Counted from the stretch's first letter, positions 1-6,656 are shown. The stretch: 8,322 nucleotides of DNA from Gammaproteobacteria bacterium (GCA_003526065.1 DQBD01000274.1:10079-18400), one strand, 5' to 3'. Translations and numbers: made by a program. The notes: a model not told the origin generated them from the letters alone.

Positions 1-2
1 TG

Positions 3-1052
3 CCGCACGAGGTGGAGCAGATCGTCGGCGCGGTCGCGCAACACATTCCCGGCGACCAGCTGGGCATCCATTGTCACAACGACACCGACAACGCCGTCGC
101 CAACAGTCTGGCGGCCGTGCGCGCCGGCGCCCGTCAGGTGCAGGGCACCCTGAACGGCCTGGGCGAGCGCTGCGGCAATGCCAACCTCATTTCGCTGGCG
201 CCGACGCTGATGCTCAAGCTCGGCTACGCCACCGGGCTCGATGCCGACGACCTGGCGCACCTGACGCATGCCTCGCATTTCGTCGACGAGCGCCTGAACC
301 GCACGCCGAACCGACACGCGCCGTATGTCGGCGAGAACGCGTTCGCACACAAGGGCGGGCTGCACGTGTCGGCGGTGGAAAAGGACCCGCGCAGCTACGA
401 GCACGTGGCGCCGGAGCAGGTCGGCAACCACCGCAAGATTCTGGTTTCCGATCAGGCCGGTCGGGCCAATGTGCTGGCGCTGCTGGACGAGGTGGGGCTC
501 GCGCTGGCGGCCGACGACCCGCGTGTCGGCCAGCTGGTGGAGCTGGTCAAGGCGCGCGAACTGGAGGGCTACACCTACGACGGCGCCGAGGCGAGTTTCG
601 AGCTGCTGGCGCGCGGCCTGCTGGAGGGGTTGCCCGAGTATTTCGTGCTCGACACGTACCGCGTGATCGACGAGCGTCGGCTGACCGAGGGCCAGCTGGT
701 CACCCTGTCCGAAGCCACCATGAAGGTACGCGTCGGCGGGCGTCTGCACATGACCGTGGCCGAGGGCAACGGTCCGGTGCACGCACTGGACCTGGCCCTG
801 CGCCAGGCGCTGCTGGCGGCTTACCCGGCCCTGACCGAGCTTCAGCTGACGGACTACAAGGTGCGCATTCTGGAATCCGCCGCCGGTACCGGGGCAGTGA
901 CGCGGGTGATGCTGGAATGCAGCGACGCCAGTCGCCGGCGCTGGACCACGGTCGGCGCCTCGAGCAATGTCATCGAGGCGTCGTGGCAGGCGCTGTCGGA
1001 TGCCATCGTCTACAAGCTCTGGCACGACGCGCACGCCCGAGGCCGCGCGTAG
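3..1052 (+). CDS. cimA: (R)-citramalate synthase, C-terminal part (5' end outside window)
   Basis: The reading frame is open from the window edge (first full codon at base 3) to a TAG stop and gives 349 residues. It lacks the N-terminal part of the TIM barrel, including the substrate-binding arginine/aspartate region. The visible part starts at the metal-binding HCHND motif (His23 and His25 of the partial protein), followed by the VQGTLNGLGERCGNANL signature that places it in the isopropylmalate/homocitrate/citramalate synthase family. The block GGLHVSAVEKDPRSYEH and the following KILVSDQAGRANV are typical of the citramalate synthase subfamily (Geobacter-type CimA) rather than LeuA, as far as I can judge by eye. 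Residues from about 200 onward look like the LeuA-type allosteric dimerisation domain, where isoleucine would bind. The enzyme joins pyruvate and acetyl-CoA to (R)-citramalate, the first step of threonine-independent isoleucine synthesis in the cytoplasm. A diverged 2-isopropylmalate synthase is the alternative. It is the only plus-strand gene here. Confidence 0.88.
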   Translation, partial: PHEVEQIVGAVAQHIPGDQLGIHCHNDTDNAVANSLAAVRAGARQVQGTLNGLGERCGNANLISLAPTLMLKLGYATGLDADDLAHLTHASHFVDERLNRTPNRHAPYVGENAFAHKGGLHVSAVEKDPRSYEHVAPEQVGNHRKILVSDQAGRANVLALLDEVGLALAADDPRVGQLVELVKARELEGYTYDGAEASFELLARGLLEGLPEYFVLDTYRVIDERRLTEGQLVTLSEATMKVRVGGRLHMTVAEGNGPVHALDLALRQALLAAYPALTELQLTDYKVRILESAAGTGAVTRVMLECSDASRRRWTTVGASSNVIEASWQALSDAIVYKLWHDAHARGRA

Positions 1053-1055
1053 GCG

Positions 1056-1604
1056 CTATACCTTCAGCAGGTGCTGCCGGTAGTGGCGCAGCTCGCGGAT
1101 CGAGTCGTGGATGTCCTCGAGCGCCAGGTGTGAAGAGCGCTTCTTGAACGAGGCCAGCACGTCAGGCGCCCAGCGCTGGGCCAGTTCCTTCAGGCTGCTG
1201 ACATCCAGGTTGCGGTAGTGGAAATAGGCTTCCAGGTCCGGCATCAGGCGGGCCAGGAAACGGCGGTCCTGGCAGATGCTGTTGCCGCACATCGGCGAGG
1301 TGTTGCGCTCCACGTGGTGGCGCAGGAAGTCCAGCGTCTGGCGCTCCGCCTCGGCGGTGTCGACAGTGGAGTTGCGCACCCGTTCGACCAGACCGCTCTT
1401 GTTGTGTTGGCGTGTGTTCCACTCGTCCATGCCGGCCAGCATCTCTTCCGGCTGGCGGATGGCCAGTACCGGCCCCTCGGCCACCACGTTCAGTTCGGAA
1501 TCGGTGATCACCGTGGCGATCTCGATGATGGCGTCCCAGGCGGTGTTGAGCCCGGTCATCTCGAGGTCGATCCAGATTAGCGGGCCGGCTTTGGGGGAAG
1601 GCAT
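1056..1604 (-). CDS. orn: Oligoribonuclease (3'-5' exoribonuclease, DEDDh family)
   Basis: This 182-residue protein has the usual oligoribonuclease length. The DEDDh exonuclease residues are all present: Asp13 and Glu15 in WIDLEMTGL, Asp113 in [11 protein letters not shown], and His159 and Asp164 in [16 protein letters not shown]; the spacing matches E. coli Orn shifted by one residue. The enzyme degrades very short RNAs (2-5 nt, including pGpG from c-di-GMP turnover) to mononucleotides using divalent metal ions in the cytoplasm. The ATG start puts 10 residues before the WIDLEM motif, close to the 8 in E. coli; no strong Shine-Dalgarno is visible, only a GGA about 9 bases upstream. It lies 121 bp downstream of recR with a plausible promoter of its own in that gap, and its stop codon is 3 bases from the convergent cimA stop. 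Confidence 0.97.
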   Translation of the reverse strand: MPSPKAGPLIWIDLEMTGLNTAWDAIIEIATVITDSELNVVAEGPVLAIRQPEEMLAGMDEWNTRQHNKSGLVERVRNSTVDTAEAERQTLDFLRHHVERNTSPMCGNSICQDRRFLARLMPDLEAYFHYRNLDVSSLKELAQRWAPDVLASFKKRSSHLALEDIHDSIRELRHYRQHLLKV

Positions 1605-1636
1605 CGGATATCCGGAGGCAAAGGGGGAAGGCGCCG

Positions 1637-1666
1637 ATTAAACGTCACCGGCGGGCAAGGGTACAA
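1637..1666 (-). promoter_or_regulatory. Candidate sigma-70 type promoter for orn
   Basis: On the minus strand a TTGTAC hexamer (1661-1666; 3 of 6 match to the -35 consensus) is separated by 18 bases from TTTAAT (1637-1642; 5 of 6 match to the -10 consensus). Transcription would start near 1630, about 25 bases before the orn start codon. The tract is locally A/T-richer than the surrounding GC-rich DNA, which supports a promoter. A second -10-like TATAGT followed by a GC-rich stretch lies at 1680-1685, but I see no partner -35 for it. Identification is by eye only. Confidence 0.4.
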
Positions 1667-1702
1667 ATTGGGGGCGCGGACTATAGCACGCGGGTCCTGT
1701 GT

Positions 1703-1715
1703 CCCCGGTTCGGGG
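1703..1715 (-). other. Small hairpin after recR
   Basis: An inverted repeat of 5 bp (CCCCG / CGGGG) with a 3-base loop begins about 10 bases after the recR stop codon. There is no T-run after it, so it is not a classical intrinsic terminator. It may end the transcript with Rho or protect the 3' end. In DNA this GC-rich a 5-bp stem can arise by chance. Confidence 0.25.
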
Positions 1716-1725
1716 CCGGGATGCC

Positions 1726-2325
1726 TCAGCCCTCGTAGTCGCGCCGGCCGAGCAGGGCCTGGCGCAGCGTGCCACCGTCGACGAACTCGAGTTCGCCCCC
1801 CATGGGCACGCCATGGGCGATACGCGTGCTGCGGATGCCGCGCGCGCGCGCCAGGTCGGCGATGTAGTGGGCGGTGGCCTCGCCCTCGACGGTGGGGCTG
1901 GTGGCCAGGATCAGTTCGCGCACGTCGCCTTCGTCCAGACGCGCTTCGAACCGGTCCAGTTCCAGCTCCTCGGGACCGATGCCGTCGAGCGGCGACAGGC
2001 GGCCATGCAGGACGTAATACAGACCCTGAAAGCCGCTGGCCTGGTCGATGGCCTGCACATCGGCGGGGCTTTCCACCACGCACAGCAGCGCGCGATCGCG
2101 CTGCGGTGAGGCACAAACGGCGCAGGTTTCCTGCTCGGTGAGGTTGCGGCACTGCCGGCAACGTCCGATCCGTTCCATGGCCTCGAGCAGCAGTTCGCCG
2201 AGTCGGCGACCGCCGTCACGATCGCGCACCAGCAGGTGAAAGGCCATGCGCCGGGCCGATTTGGGGCCCACACCCGGCAGCCGCTGCAGGGCGTGCGTCA
2301 GGCTGTCCAGCAGGCCGGTCGCCAC
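1726..2325 (-). CDS. recR: Recombination mediator protein RecR
   Basis: The 199-residue protein has the expected RecR length and architecture. An N-terminal helix-hairpin-helix ([20 protein letters not shown], residues 13-32) binds DNA. A four-cysteine zinc finger follows (Cys56, Cys59, Cys68, Cys71). The Toprim domain starts at VVESPADV (Glu85) and continues through [15 protein letters not shown] and [12 protein letters not shown] (141-152). RecR works with RecF and RecO to load RecA on gapped single-stranded DNA coated by SSB. The start is a GTG codon at 2323-2325: it gives the normal N-terminus and leaves 7 bases after the ybaB stop, with only a weak GAG as ribosome binding site. Its position after dnaX and ybaB is the conserved bacterial order. 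Expression probably comes from the upstream dnaX transcript. Confidence 0.97.
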   Translation of the reverse strand: MATGLLDSLTHALQRLPGVGPKSARRMAFHLLVRDRDGGRRLGELLLEAMERIGRCRQCRNLTEQETCAVCASPQRDRALLCVVESPADVQAIDQASGFQGLYYVLHGRLSPLDGIGPEELELDRFEARLDEGDVRELILATSPTVEGEATAHYIADLARARGIRSTRIAHGVPMGGELEFVDGGTLRQALLGRRDYEG

Positions 2326-2332
2326 GCGCGAC

Positions 2333-2653
2333 TCAGAACGGCAGGTTCATGCCCGGCAGCTTGAAGCCGCCCAGCGCGCTGCCCATGTGGTCCTGGCTGG
2401 CCTGCTCGACCTTGCGCAGGGCGTCGTTGACGGCGGCGGCGACCAGATCCTCCAGCATGTCGCGGTCGTCACCGACCAGGCTGGGGTCGATGGTGACGCG
2501 GCGCACCTGGTGGGCGCAGTTCATGGTGACCGTCACCAGGCCACCGCCGGCGGCGCCGTTGACTTCGATGTTGGCCAGTGCTTCCTGCGCCTTCTGCATG
2601 GCTTCCTGCATGCGCTGAGCCTGCTGCATGAGCTGATTCATGTTGCCTTTCAT
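2333..2653 (-). CDS. ybaB: Nucleoid-associated protein, YbaB/EbfC family
   Basis: This small 106-residue protein matches the YbaB/EbfC family in length and layout. An N-terminal amphipathic helix rich in Met and Gln (about residues 5-28) is followed by a short beta region ([21 protein letters not shown]), the family signature [10 protein letters not shown] with [16 protein letters not shown] (about 51-81), and a Gly/Met-rich tail ending in LPGMNLPF. Members form dimers that bind DNA and are associated with the nucleoid. The gene sits between dnaX and recR, as in many bacteria, and E. coli YbaB is close by eye. A GGTGA lies about 6 bases before the ATG and may serve as ribosome binding site. 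The 67-bp gap to dnaX holds a GC palindrome but no clear terminator. Confidence 0.96.
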   Translation of the reverse strand: MKGNMNQLMQQAQRMQEAMQKAQEALANIEVNGAAGGGLVTVTMNCAHQVRRVTIDPSLVGDDRDMLEDLVAAAVNDALRKVEQASQDHMGSALGGFKLPGMNLPF

Positions 2654-2696
2654 GCGTGTTCACCGTGGTTGGGGCATGGGCCCAAGTGTATCGGGA

Positions 2697-2710
2697 CCGC
2701 CGGCCGGCGG
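2697..2710. repeat. 14-bp perfect palindrome between dnaX and ybaB
   Basis: CCGCCGGCCGGCGG is perfectly self-complementary and lies 10 bases after the dnaX stop codon. As RNA it would fold into a 5-bp stem with a 4-base loop, without any U-run. A weak processing or pausing signal is possible. In sequence of this GC content such palindromes also occur by chance, so I attach no firm function. Confidence 0.3.
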
Positions 2711-2720
2711 GGCCGGGCGA

Positions 2721-4319
2721 TCAGGGTGACGGTGCGGCGGAGCCGTCGATGACGCGGGCGTCGAGTGCGTCCATCAGTCCTTGCACCAGCGGTTCGGCTT
2801 CCAGCGCAGCGCGTGCCTGTGACTGTTGCGCGGCCGCGGCACGGGCCTGCTGGCGCGCCGGTGTTTCGGCCTCACCGTTCTGGCGGCCGAAGCTGACCTG
2901 CGCCGGCGTGCCGAGCACGCTCGACAGCGCTTCGGTCACCGCCTGGCGCGTGGTGGGGGTGAGCAGTCCCTGGCTGCGGCTGTCGACCGCCAACTCGAAC
3001 GATGTGCCGCGGCGCTGCACCAGCACGCAGTGCTGAACCAGTTGCTGGGCGGCGCCGCGCAGCGGCAGACGGGCGACCAGGGCGCTCCAGTCATCGGTGC
3101 CGGCGGGTGTCGTCGGTGGGGGCGGTGCGGGGGGTGCCGACGACACCGGCGGTTGGGCGCGGGTCGTCGGTGTGGCCGCTCCCGGGGTGGCGCCGGCCGG
3201 GTTCGAGCGGCGTGGCGCAGGCTCGCTGCCGCCATCGTCGGGTCGGAACACCAGCAGGCGCAGCAGCAGCATTTCGAGGCCGCTGGCCGGGTCCGGCGCC
3301 AGCGGCAGGTCGCGTCGGCCGAGCAGCGTCATCTGGTAATAGAGCTGCACGTCCTCCGGTGCCAGGCGCGCGGCCAGTGCCTGCACGGCGGCGGGGTCGG
3401 CATCGGCGGCCAGGGTGGCGCCCGGTACCGTCTGGCACAACGCCACCTGGTGCAGCAGGCGCAACAGGTCGTCGACGACGGCGGCCGGATCGGCGGCCTG
3501 GGCGTTGATTTCACCGAGTGCCTGCAGCAGTGCCGCGCCGTCACCGTCGGCCAGTGCGCCCAGCAGGCGCACCGCGTGGCTGCGATCGAGCGTGCCCAGC
3601 ATGGCGCGCACGCTGTCGGCGGCCAGCGGGCCGTCGTCGAGCATCAGCGCCTGGTCGAGCAGGCTCAGGGCGTCGCGCATGCTGCCGGCAGCCGCGCGTG
3701 CCAGCAGTTCCAGGGCCGCTGCCTCGGCGCCCAGGCCCTCGGCATCGAGCACCCGCTGCAGCTGGCCGCCGATCTGTTCGGCGGTCAGGGCACGGAGGTT
3801 GAATTGCAGGCAGCGCGACAGGATCGTCGGCGGAATCTTCTGCGGGTCGGTGGTGGCCAGCAGGAACTTGATGTGCGGCGGAGGTTCTTCGAGCGTCTTG
3901 AGCAGCGCGTTGAAGCTGCTCTTCGAGAACATGTGCACCTCATCGATGAGGTACACCTTGAAGCGGCCCTGGGTCGGCGCGTACTGGACGTTTTCCAGCA
4001 GCTCACGGGTGTCGTCGACGCCGGTGCGCGAGGCAGCGTCCACCTCGAGCAGGTCCATGAAGCGCCCGGCGTCGATGCTCTGGCAGGCGGCACACTGGCC
4101 GCACGGCTCGACGCTGACGCCCTGCTCGCAATTCAGCGCCTTGGCGAACAGGCGTGCGACCGTGGTCTTGCCAACGCCGCGGGTGCCGGTGAACAGGTAG
4201 GCGTGATGCAGGCGATCGCTGCCCAGCGCGTTGGTCAGCGCCCGGCGCACGTGTTCCTGGCCGACCATGTCGGCGAAGCGGCGCGGACGCCACTTGCGGG
4301 CGAGGGCCTGGTAGCTCAT
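2721..4319 (-). CDS. dnaX: DNA polymerase III subunit gamma/tau (clamp loader ATPase)
   Basis: The 532-residue protein begins with MSYQALARKWRPRRFADMVGQ, the standard DnaX N-terminus, which fixes the ATG. The AAA+ clamp loader module is complete: Walker A GTRGVGKT (45-52), a zinc site of Cys64, Cys73, Cys76 and Cys79, Walker B LIDEVHM (124-130), sensor 1 LLATTDPQKIP (153-163), the SRC arginine finger (168-170) and sensor 2 GSMRDALSLLDQ (212-223). The lid and collar domains run to about residue 362. A linker rich in Pro, Ala and Thr (about 365-407) joins a C-terminal domain (about 408-532) equivalent to the tau region that contacts the polymerase core; the DnaB-contacting part looks short. The protein loads the sliding clamp and couples it to the replicative polymerase. 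I see no A-rich slippery site of the E. coli kind for making the short gamma form. The ATG follows the SRP RNA almost directly and has no normal ribosome binding site. Confidence 0.97.
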   Translation of the reverse strand: MSYQALARKWRPRRFADMVGQEHVRRALTNALGSDRLHHAYLFTGTRGVGKTTVARLFAKALNCEQGVSVEPCGQCAACQSIDAGRFMDLLEVDAASRTGVDDTRELLENVQYAPTQGRFKVYLIDEVHMFSKSSFNALLKTLEEPPPHIKFLLATTDPQKIPPTILSRCLQFNLRALTAEQIGGQLQRVLDAEGLGAEAAALELLARAAAGSMRDALSLLDQALMLDDGPLAADSVRAMLGTLDRSHAVRLLGALADGDGAALLQALGEINAQAADPAAVVDDLLRLLHQVALCQTVPGATLAADADPAAVQALAARLAPEDVQLYYQMTLLGRRDLPLAPDPASGLEMLLLRLLVFRPDDGGSEPAPRRSNPAGATPGAATPTTRAQPPVSSAPPAPPPPTTPAGTDDWSALVARLPLRGAAQQLVQHCVLVQRRGTSFELAVDSRSQGLLTPTTRQAVTEALSSVLGTPAQVSFGRQNGEAETPARQQARAAAAQQSQARAALEAEPLVQGLMDALDARVIDGSAAPSP

Positions 4320-4324
4320 GGGGT

Positions 4325-4435
<111 letters not shown>

Positions 4436-4451
4436 ATTGAATCGGCAGAAC

Positions 4452-4542
4452 TGGCGGAGAGGGAGGGATTCGAACCCTCGATACGCTTTTGACGTATACA
4501 CACTTTCCAGGCGTGCTCCTTCAACCACTCGGACACCTCTCC
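4452..4542 (-). tRNA. tRNA-Ser, anticodon GGA
   Basis: The 91-nt sequence, including an encoded 3' CCA, folds as a class II tRNA. The acceptor stem is GGAGAGG/CCTCTCC with G as discriminator base. The anticodon stem-loop is CACGC-CTGGAAA-GTGTG, with anticodon GGA at 4506-4508, reading UCC and UCU serine codons. A long variable arm (ATACG...CGTAT) is the identity feature recognised by seryl-tRNA synthetase. The T arm is GAGGG-TTCGAAT-CCCTC. The sequence closely resembles E. coli tRNA-Ser(GGA) as I remember it. It lies 68 bases after the S4 gene and 16 bases before the SRP RNA. I find no convincing promoter just upstream, so it may be cut out of a transcript that starts further up. Confidence 0.96.
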
Positions 4543-4589
4543 GGGAGATCGGCCCCGACCGTGAGGAGCTGCGAGTACGGCCGGGGATG

Positions 4590-4606
4590 GCACGGCCGAG
4601 CCGTGC
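4590..4606 (-). other. Hairpin after the S4 gene
   Basis: A perfect 7-bp inverted repeat (GCACGGC / GCCGTGC) with a 3-base loop starts 4 bases after the S4 stop codon. It is followed on the minus strand by CATCCCCGG and not by T residues, so it is unlikely to be an intrinsic terminator. It could stabilise the 3' end of the S4 message or separate it from the tRNA-SRP RNA part during processing. A second weak pairing (CCCC..CCGT with ACGG..GGGG, 4553-4586) lies between it and the tRNA. Confidence 0.4.
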
Positions 4607-4610
4607 GTGA

Positions 4611-5222
4611 TCAGCTGACGCGCGAGTAGTACTCGACGACGAAGTTCTCGGCCACTTCGAGCGGCACGTCGGTGCGCTCGGGCTGGTGGCGGAAGGTGCC
4701 GGTCATCTCGCTCGCGTTCAGGTCCAGGTATTCCGGCAGGCTCAGCGACGGCGACTGCAGGGTCTCCACGATCACCGGGTGCTTGCGGCTGCCCTCGCTG
4801 ATGCCGATGACGTCGCCCGGACGCAGCTGGTAGCTGGGGATGTCCACGCGACGGCCGTTGACCGTGACGTGGCCGTGCTTGACCACCTGACGGGCCGCCG
4901 GGATGGTCGGCGCGAAGCCCAGCCGGAACACAACGTTGTCCAGGCGCGACTCCAGCAGCGTCAGCAGGTTCTTGCCGGTGTCGCCCTTGCGGCTGGCGGC
5001 AGCCTTGAAGTAGTTGCGCAGCTGGCGCTCGCCGATGCCGTAGTTGTAGATGAGCTTTTGCTTCTCATCCAGACGCAGGCGGTAGTCGCTGGCGCGACCG
5101 CGCCGCGCGCCATGCTGGCCGGGCGGGTTGCTGCGAACGCCGTCGGTCTTGCGGGTGAGACCGGGCAGCTGCTGTTGAAAGCGCCGCACGACCCTGAGAC
5201 GGGGACCGGTGTACCGTGCCAT
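4611..5222 (-). CDS. rpsD: 30S ribosomal protein S4 (unusual type, outside the rpoA operon)
   Basis: The 203-residue protein has normal S4 length and all family landmarks: an N-terminal MARYTGPRLRVVRR, PPGQHGARRGRASDY (33-47), LDEKQKLIYNYGIGERQLRNY (51-71) and the S4 RNA-binding domain at about 93-155 with RLDNVVFRLGFAPTIPAARQ and VNGRRVDIPSYQLRPGD. The end VEYYSR is typical. S4 binds 16S rRNA first during 30S assembly. The LPGLT, APTIPAA and HGHVTVNG segments resemble S4 of cyanobacteria, chloroplasts and many other bacteria more than E. coli S4, which has LFLKSG and GATRAEA there. There is no cysteine, so no zinc site. The usual neighbours rpsM, rpsK, rpoA and rplQ are absent, so this may be a second S4 copy. 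An AGGA about 10 bases before the ATG can serve as ribosome binding site, and a terminator ends 20 bases before the start codon. Family assignment is certain; its being a paralog is inferred. Confidence 0.95.
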   Translation of the reverse strand: MARYTGPRLRVVRRFQQQLPGLTRKTDGVRSNPPGQHGARRGRASDYRLRLDEKQKLIYNYGIGERQLRNYFKAAASRKGDTGKNLLTLLESRLDNVVFRLGFAPTIPAARQVVKHGHVTVNGRRVDIPSYQLRPGDVIGISEGSRKHPVIVETLQSPSLSLPEYLDLNASEMTGTFRHQPERTDVPLEVAENFVVEYYSRVS

Positions 5223-5242
5223 TGATGCTGTGTCCTGACCTG

Positions 5243-5269
5243 AAAAAAACGCCGGGCGGTGCCCGGCGT
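5243..5269 (-). terminator. Intrinsic (Rho-independent) terminator after rluB
   Basis: On the minus strand a perfect 9-bp stem (ACGCCGGGC / GCCCGGCGT, 5249-5269) with an ACC triloop is followed at once by a run of seven T residues (5243-5249, sharing one base with the stem). This is a textbook intrinsic terminator for transcripts coming from trpS-scpA-scpB-rluB; the rluB stop codon is 21 bases upstream. It is one-directional, because the plus-strand side has no T-run. The T-run ends only 20 bases before the S4 start codon, so it could also act as an attenuator for that gene. Confidence 0.9.
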
Positions 5270-5290
5270 ACGAAACTCAAGACGGGTATC

Positions 5291-6094
5291 TTAAACGCGG
5301 CGGCGGGAGGCTTTCAAGCCACCGCCGCGCGCCGCGGTCCGGGGCCGTGTCGGCTGCAGGGCGGCGGTGATGGCTTCCAGTTCCTGGGCCGTGGCGTCGC
5401 GGTGCTGTCCGCGGCCGAGGCCGCGTGGCAGCTGCAGCGGTCCGAAGCGGATGCGCAGCAGGCGGCTGACGGTGATGTCCTCGGCCGCCCACAGGCGCCG
5501 CACCAGGCGGTTGCGGCCTTCGTCGACGGTGACGTGGAACCAGCGGTTGCGCCCTTCTCCTCCGGCCGGGGTGATGGACAGGAACCGCGCCGGGCCATCC
5601 TCCAGCTCGACGCCGTGGCGCAGACGCTCGAGCATCGCGCCGTCCACCGGGCCGATCACCCGTACCGCGTATTCGCGTTCCAGGTGACTGGCCGGATGCA
5701 TCAGGCGGTGAGCGAGGGTGCCGTCGGTGGTCAGCAGCAGCAGGCCGGAACTGTTGATGTCGAGCCGGCCGACACTGATCCAGCGCCCGCCGGCCAGTGC
5801 CGGCAGGCGGTCGAACACGGTCGGCCGCCCCTGCGGGTCGTGGCGCGTGCACACCTCGCCTTCGGGCTTGTGGTACAGCAACAGGCGCGTCTTGGGAGGC
5901 GCCCCCAGCAGCACGGGGCGGCCATCGACGGTGATGCGGTCGGCGGGGGTGACGCTTTGGCCGAGCGTGGCTGGTCGGTCGTTGACCTGTACGCGGCCGG
6001 CGCGGATCCAGTCCTCGATGTGCCGCCGCGAGCCCAGTCCGGCGCGGGCCAGGACCTTGTGCAGCCGCTCGGCGGCCTGGCGTTCAGCTGGCAT
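5291..6094 (-). CDS. rluB: 23S rRNA pseudouridine synthase, RluB-type (RsuA family)
   Basis: The 267-residue protein has an N-terminal S4-like RNA-binding domain (about residues 8-60, RLHKVLARAGLGSRRHIEDWI onward) and a RsuA-family pseudouridine synthase domain. The catalytic aspartate is Asp112 in GRLDINSSGLLLLTTDG. Other family blocks are YHKPEGEVCTRHDPQGRPTV (74-93), LEREYAVRV (138-146) and the late EGRNRLVRRLW (192-202), where most relatives have RNRQVRRM. A basic tail rich in Arg, Ala and Gly (about 246-267) is common in RluB. RluB makes pseudouridine at position 2605 of 23S rRNA (E. coli numbering). RluE, RluF and RsuA are relatives, but the tail and the position directly after scpB favour RluB. 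The ATG overlaps the end of scpB by 11 bases, which indicates translational coupling. A strong terminator follows. Confidence 0.93.
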   Translation of the reverse strand: MPAERQAAERLHKVLARAGLGSRRHIEDWIRAGRVQVNDRPATLGQSVTPADRITVDGRPVLLGAPPKTRLLLYHKPEGEVCTRHDPQGRPTVFDRLPALAGGRWISVGRLDINSSGLLLLTTDGTLAHRLMHPASHLEREYAVRVIGPVDGAMLERLRHGVELEDGPARFLSITPAGGEGRNRWFHVTVDEGRNRLVRRLWAAEDITVSRLLRIRFGPLQLPRGLGRGQHRDATAQELEAITAALQPTRPRTAARGGGLKASRRRV

Positions 6095-6656
6095 GGGTGT
6101 CGGCCGCCTCGGCCAGCATGGACAGTTGCGGCTCGTGGGCCGGGTCGGCCAGGTCGGCCAGGGATGGCAGCTCGCCGAGACTGCGCAGGCCGAAATGATC
6201 CAGGAACGCCCGTGTGGTGCCGAACACGGCCGGGCGTCCCGGTACCTCGCGGTGTCCCACGGCGCGTACCCAGCCGCGGTCGATCAGGGTCTTGAGCAGG
6301 TTGCTGCCCAGCGACACGCCGCGGATGTCCTCGATGTCCGCGCGCGTCACCGGCTGGCGGTAGGCGATGATGGCCAGTGTTTCCAGGGCGGCGCGCGAGT
6401 AGCGCGGTGCGCGCTCGGCCAGCAGCGGCGCCACCGCGGCGGTGTAGGTGGCGCGCACCTGGTAGCGGTAGCCGCCGGCGGTGTGCGTCAGTTCGAGTGC
6501 GCGTTCGGCGCACTCCAGGGTCAGCTGGTCGATGGCCTGCTGGATGTCGGCGCGGCTGGGCGTGCGTCCGCCGGGCGTCAGGCGCTGCAGCTGGTCGATG
6601 CCGAGCGGCTCGCTGGCCACCAGCAGCGCCGCTTCGATCAGGCGGGTCAGGTCCAT
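6084..6656 (-). CDS. scpB: Segregation and condensation protein B
   Basis: The 190-residue protein is of normal ScpB length and consists of two winged-helix domains. The first is at about residues 1-75 (LTRLIEAALLVASEPLGIDQL onward, with GGYRYQVR at 61-68). The second contains the family hallmark YSRAALETLAIIAYRQPVTRADIEDIRGV (86-114) and the GRPAVFGTTRAFLDHFGL segment (140-157). ScpB dimers bind the kleisin ScpA and, with SMC, form the condensin complex that organises and separates chromosomes. The C-terminal tail (about 160-190) is acidic and probably disordered. The start codon overlaps the scpA stop by one base (TGATG), and the end overlaps rluB by 11 bases, so the three proteins are likely made from one message in coupled fashion. 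No smc gene is in the window. Confidence 0.95.
   Translation of the reverse strand: MDLTRLIEAALLVASEPLGIDQLQRLTPGGRTPSRADIQQAIDQLTLECAERALELTHTAGGYRYQVRATYTAAVAPLLAERAPRYSRAALETLAIIAYRQPVTRADIEDIRGVSLGSNLLKTLIDRGWVRAVGHREVPGRPAVFGTTRAFLDHFGLRSLGELPSLADLADPAHEPQLSMLAEAADTHAS

Noticed and set aside
533..540. GCTGGTGG, identical to the E. coli Chi site (another at 1897-1904)
   Set aside because: Two copies in 8.3 kb of GC-rich sequence are expected by chance, and Chi sequences differ between species.
71..1147. 358-residue plus-strand frame overlapping cimA
   Set aside because: It is the +1-type shadow of cimA, Arg/Ala/Gly-rich, runs into the 3' end of orn and shows no family features.
3127..3136. 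Run of six C on the dnaX coding strand as a frameshift site
   Set aside because: It does not resemble known slippery heptamers, and the alternative frame does not reach a stop soon enough to give a gamma-like product.
4590..4606. Hairpin after S4 as an intrinsic terminator
   Set aside because: The stem is good, but no T-run follows on the minus strand, so I listed it only as a hairpin.
6140..6162. Short tandem repeat of GGTCGGCCA within scpB
   Set aside because: Two copies only, and it simply encodes a repeated Leu-Ala-Asp in the acidic tail of ScpB.
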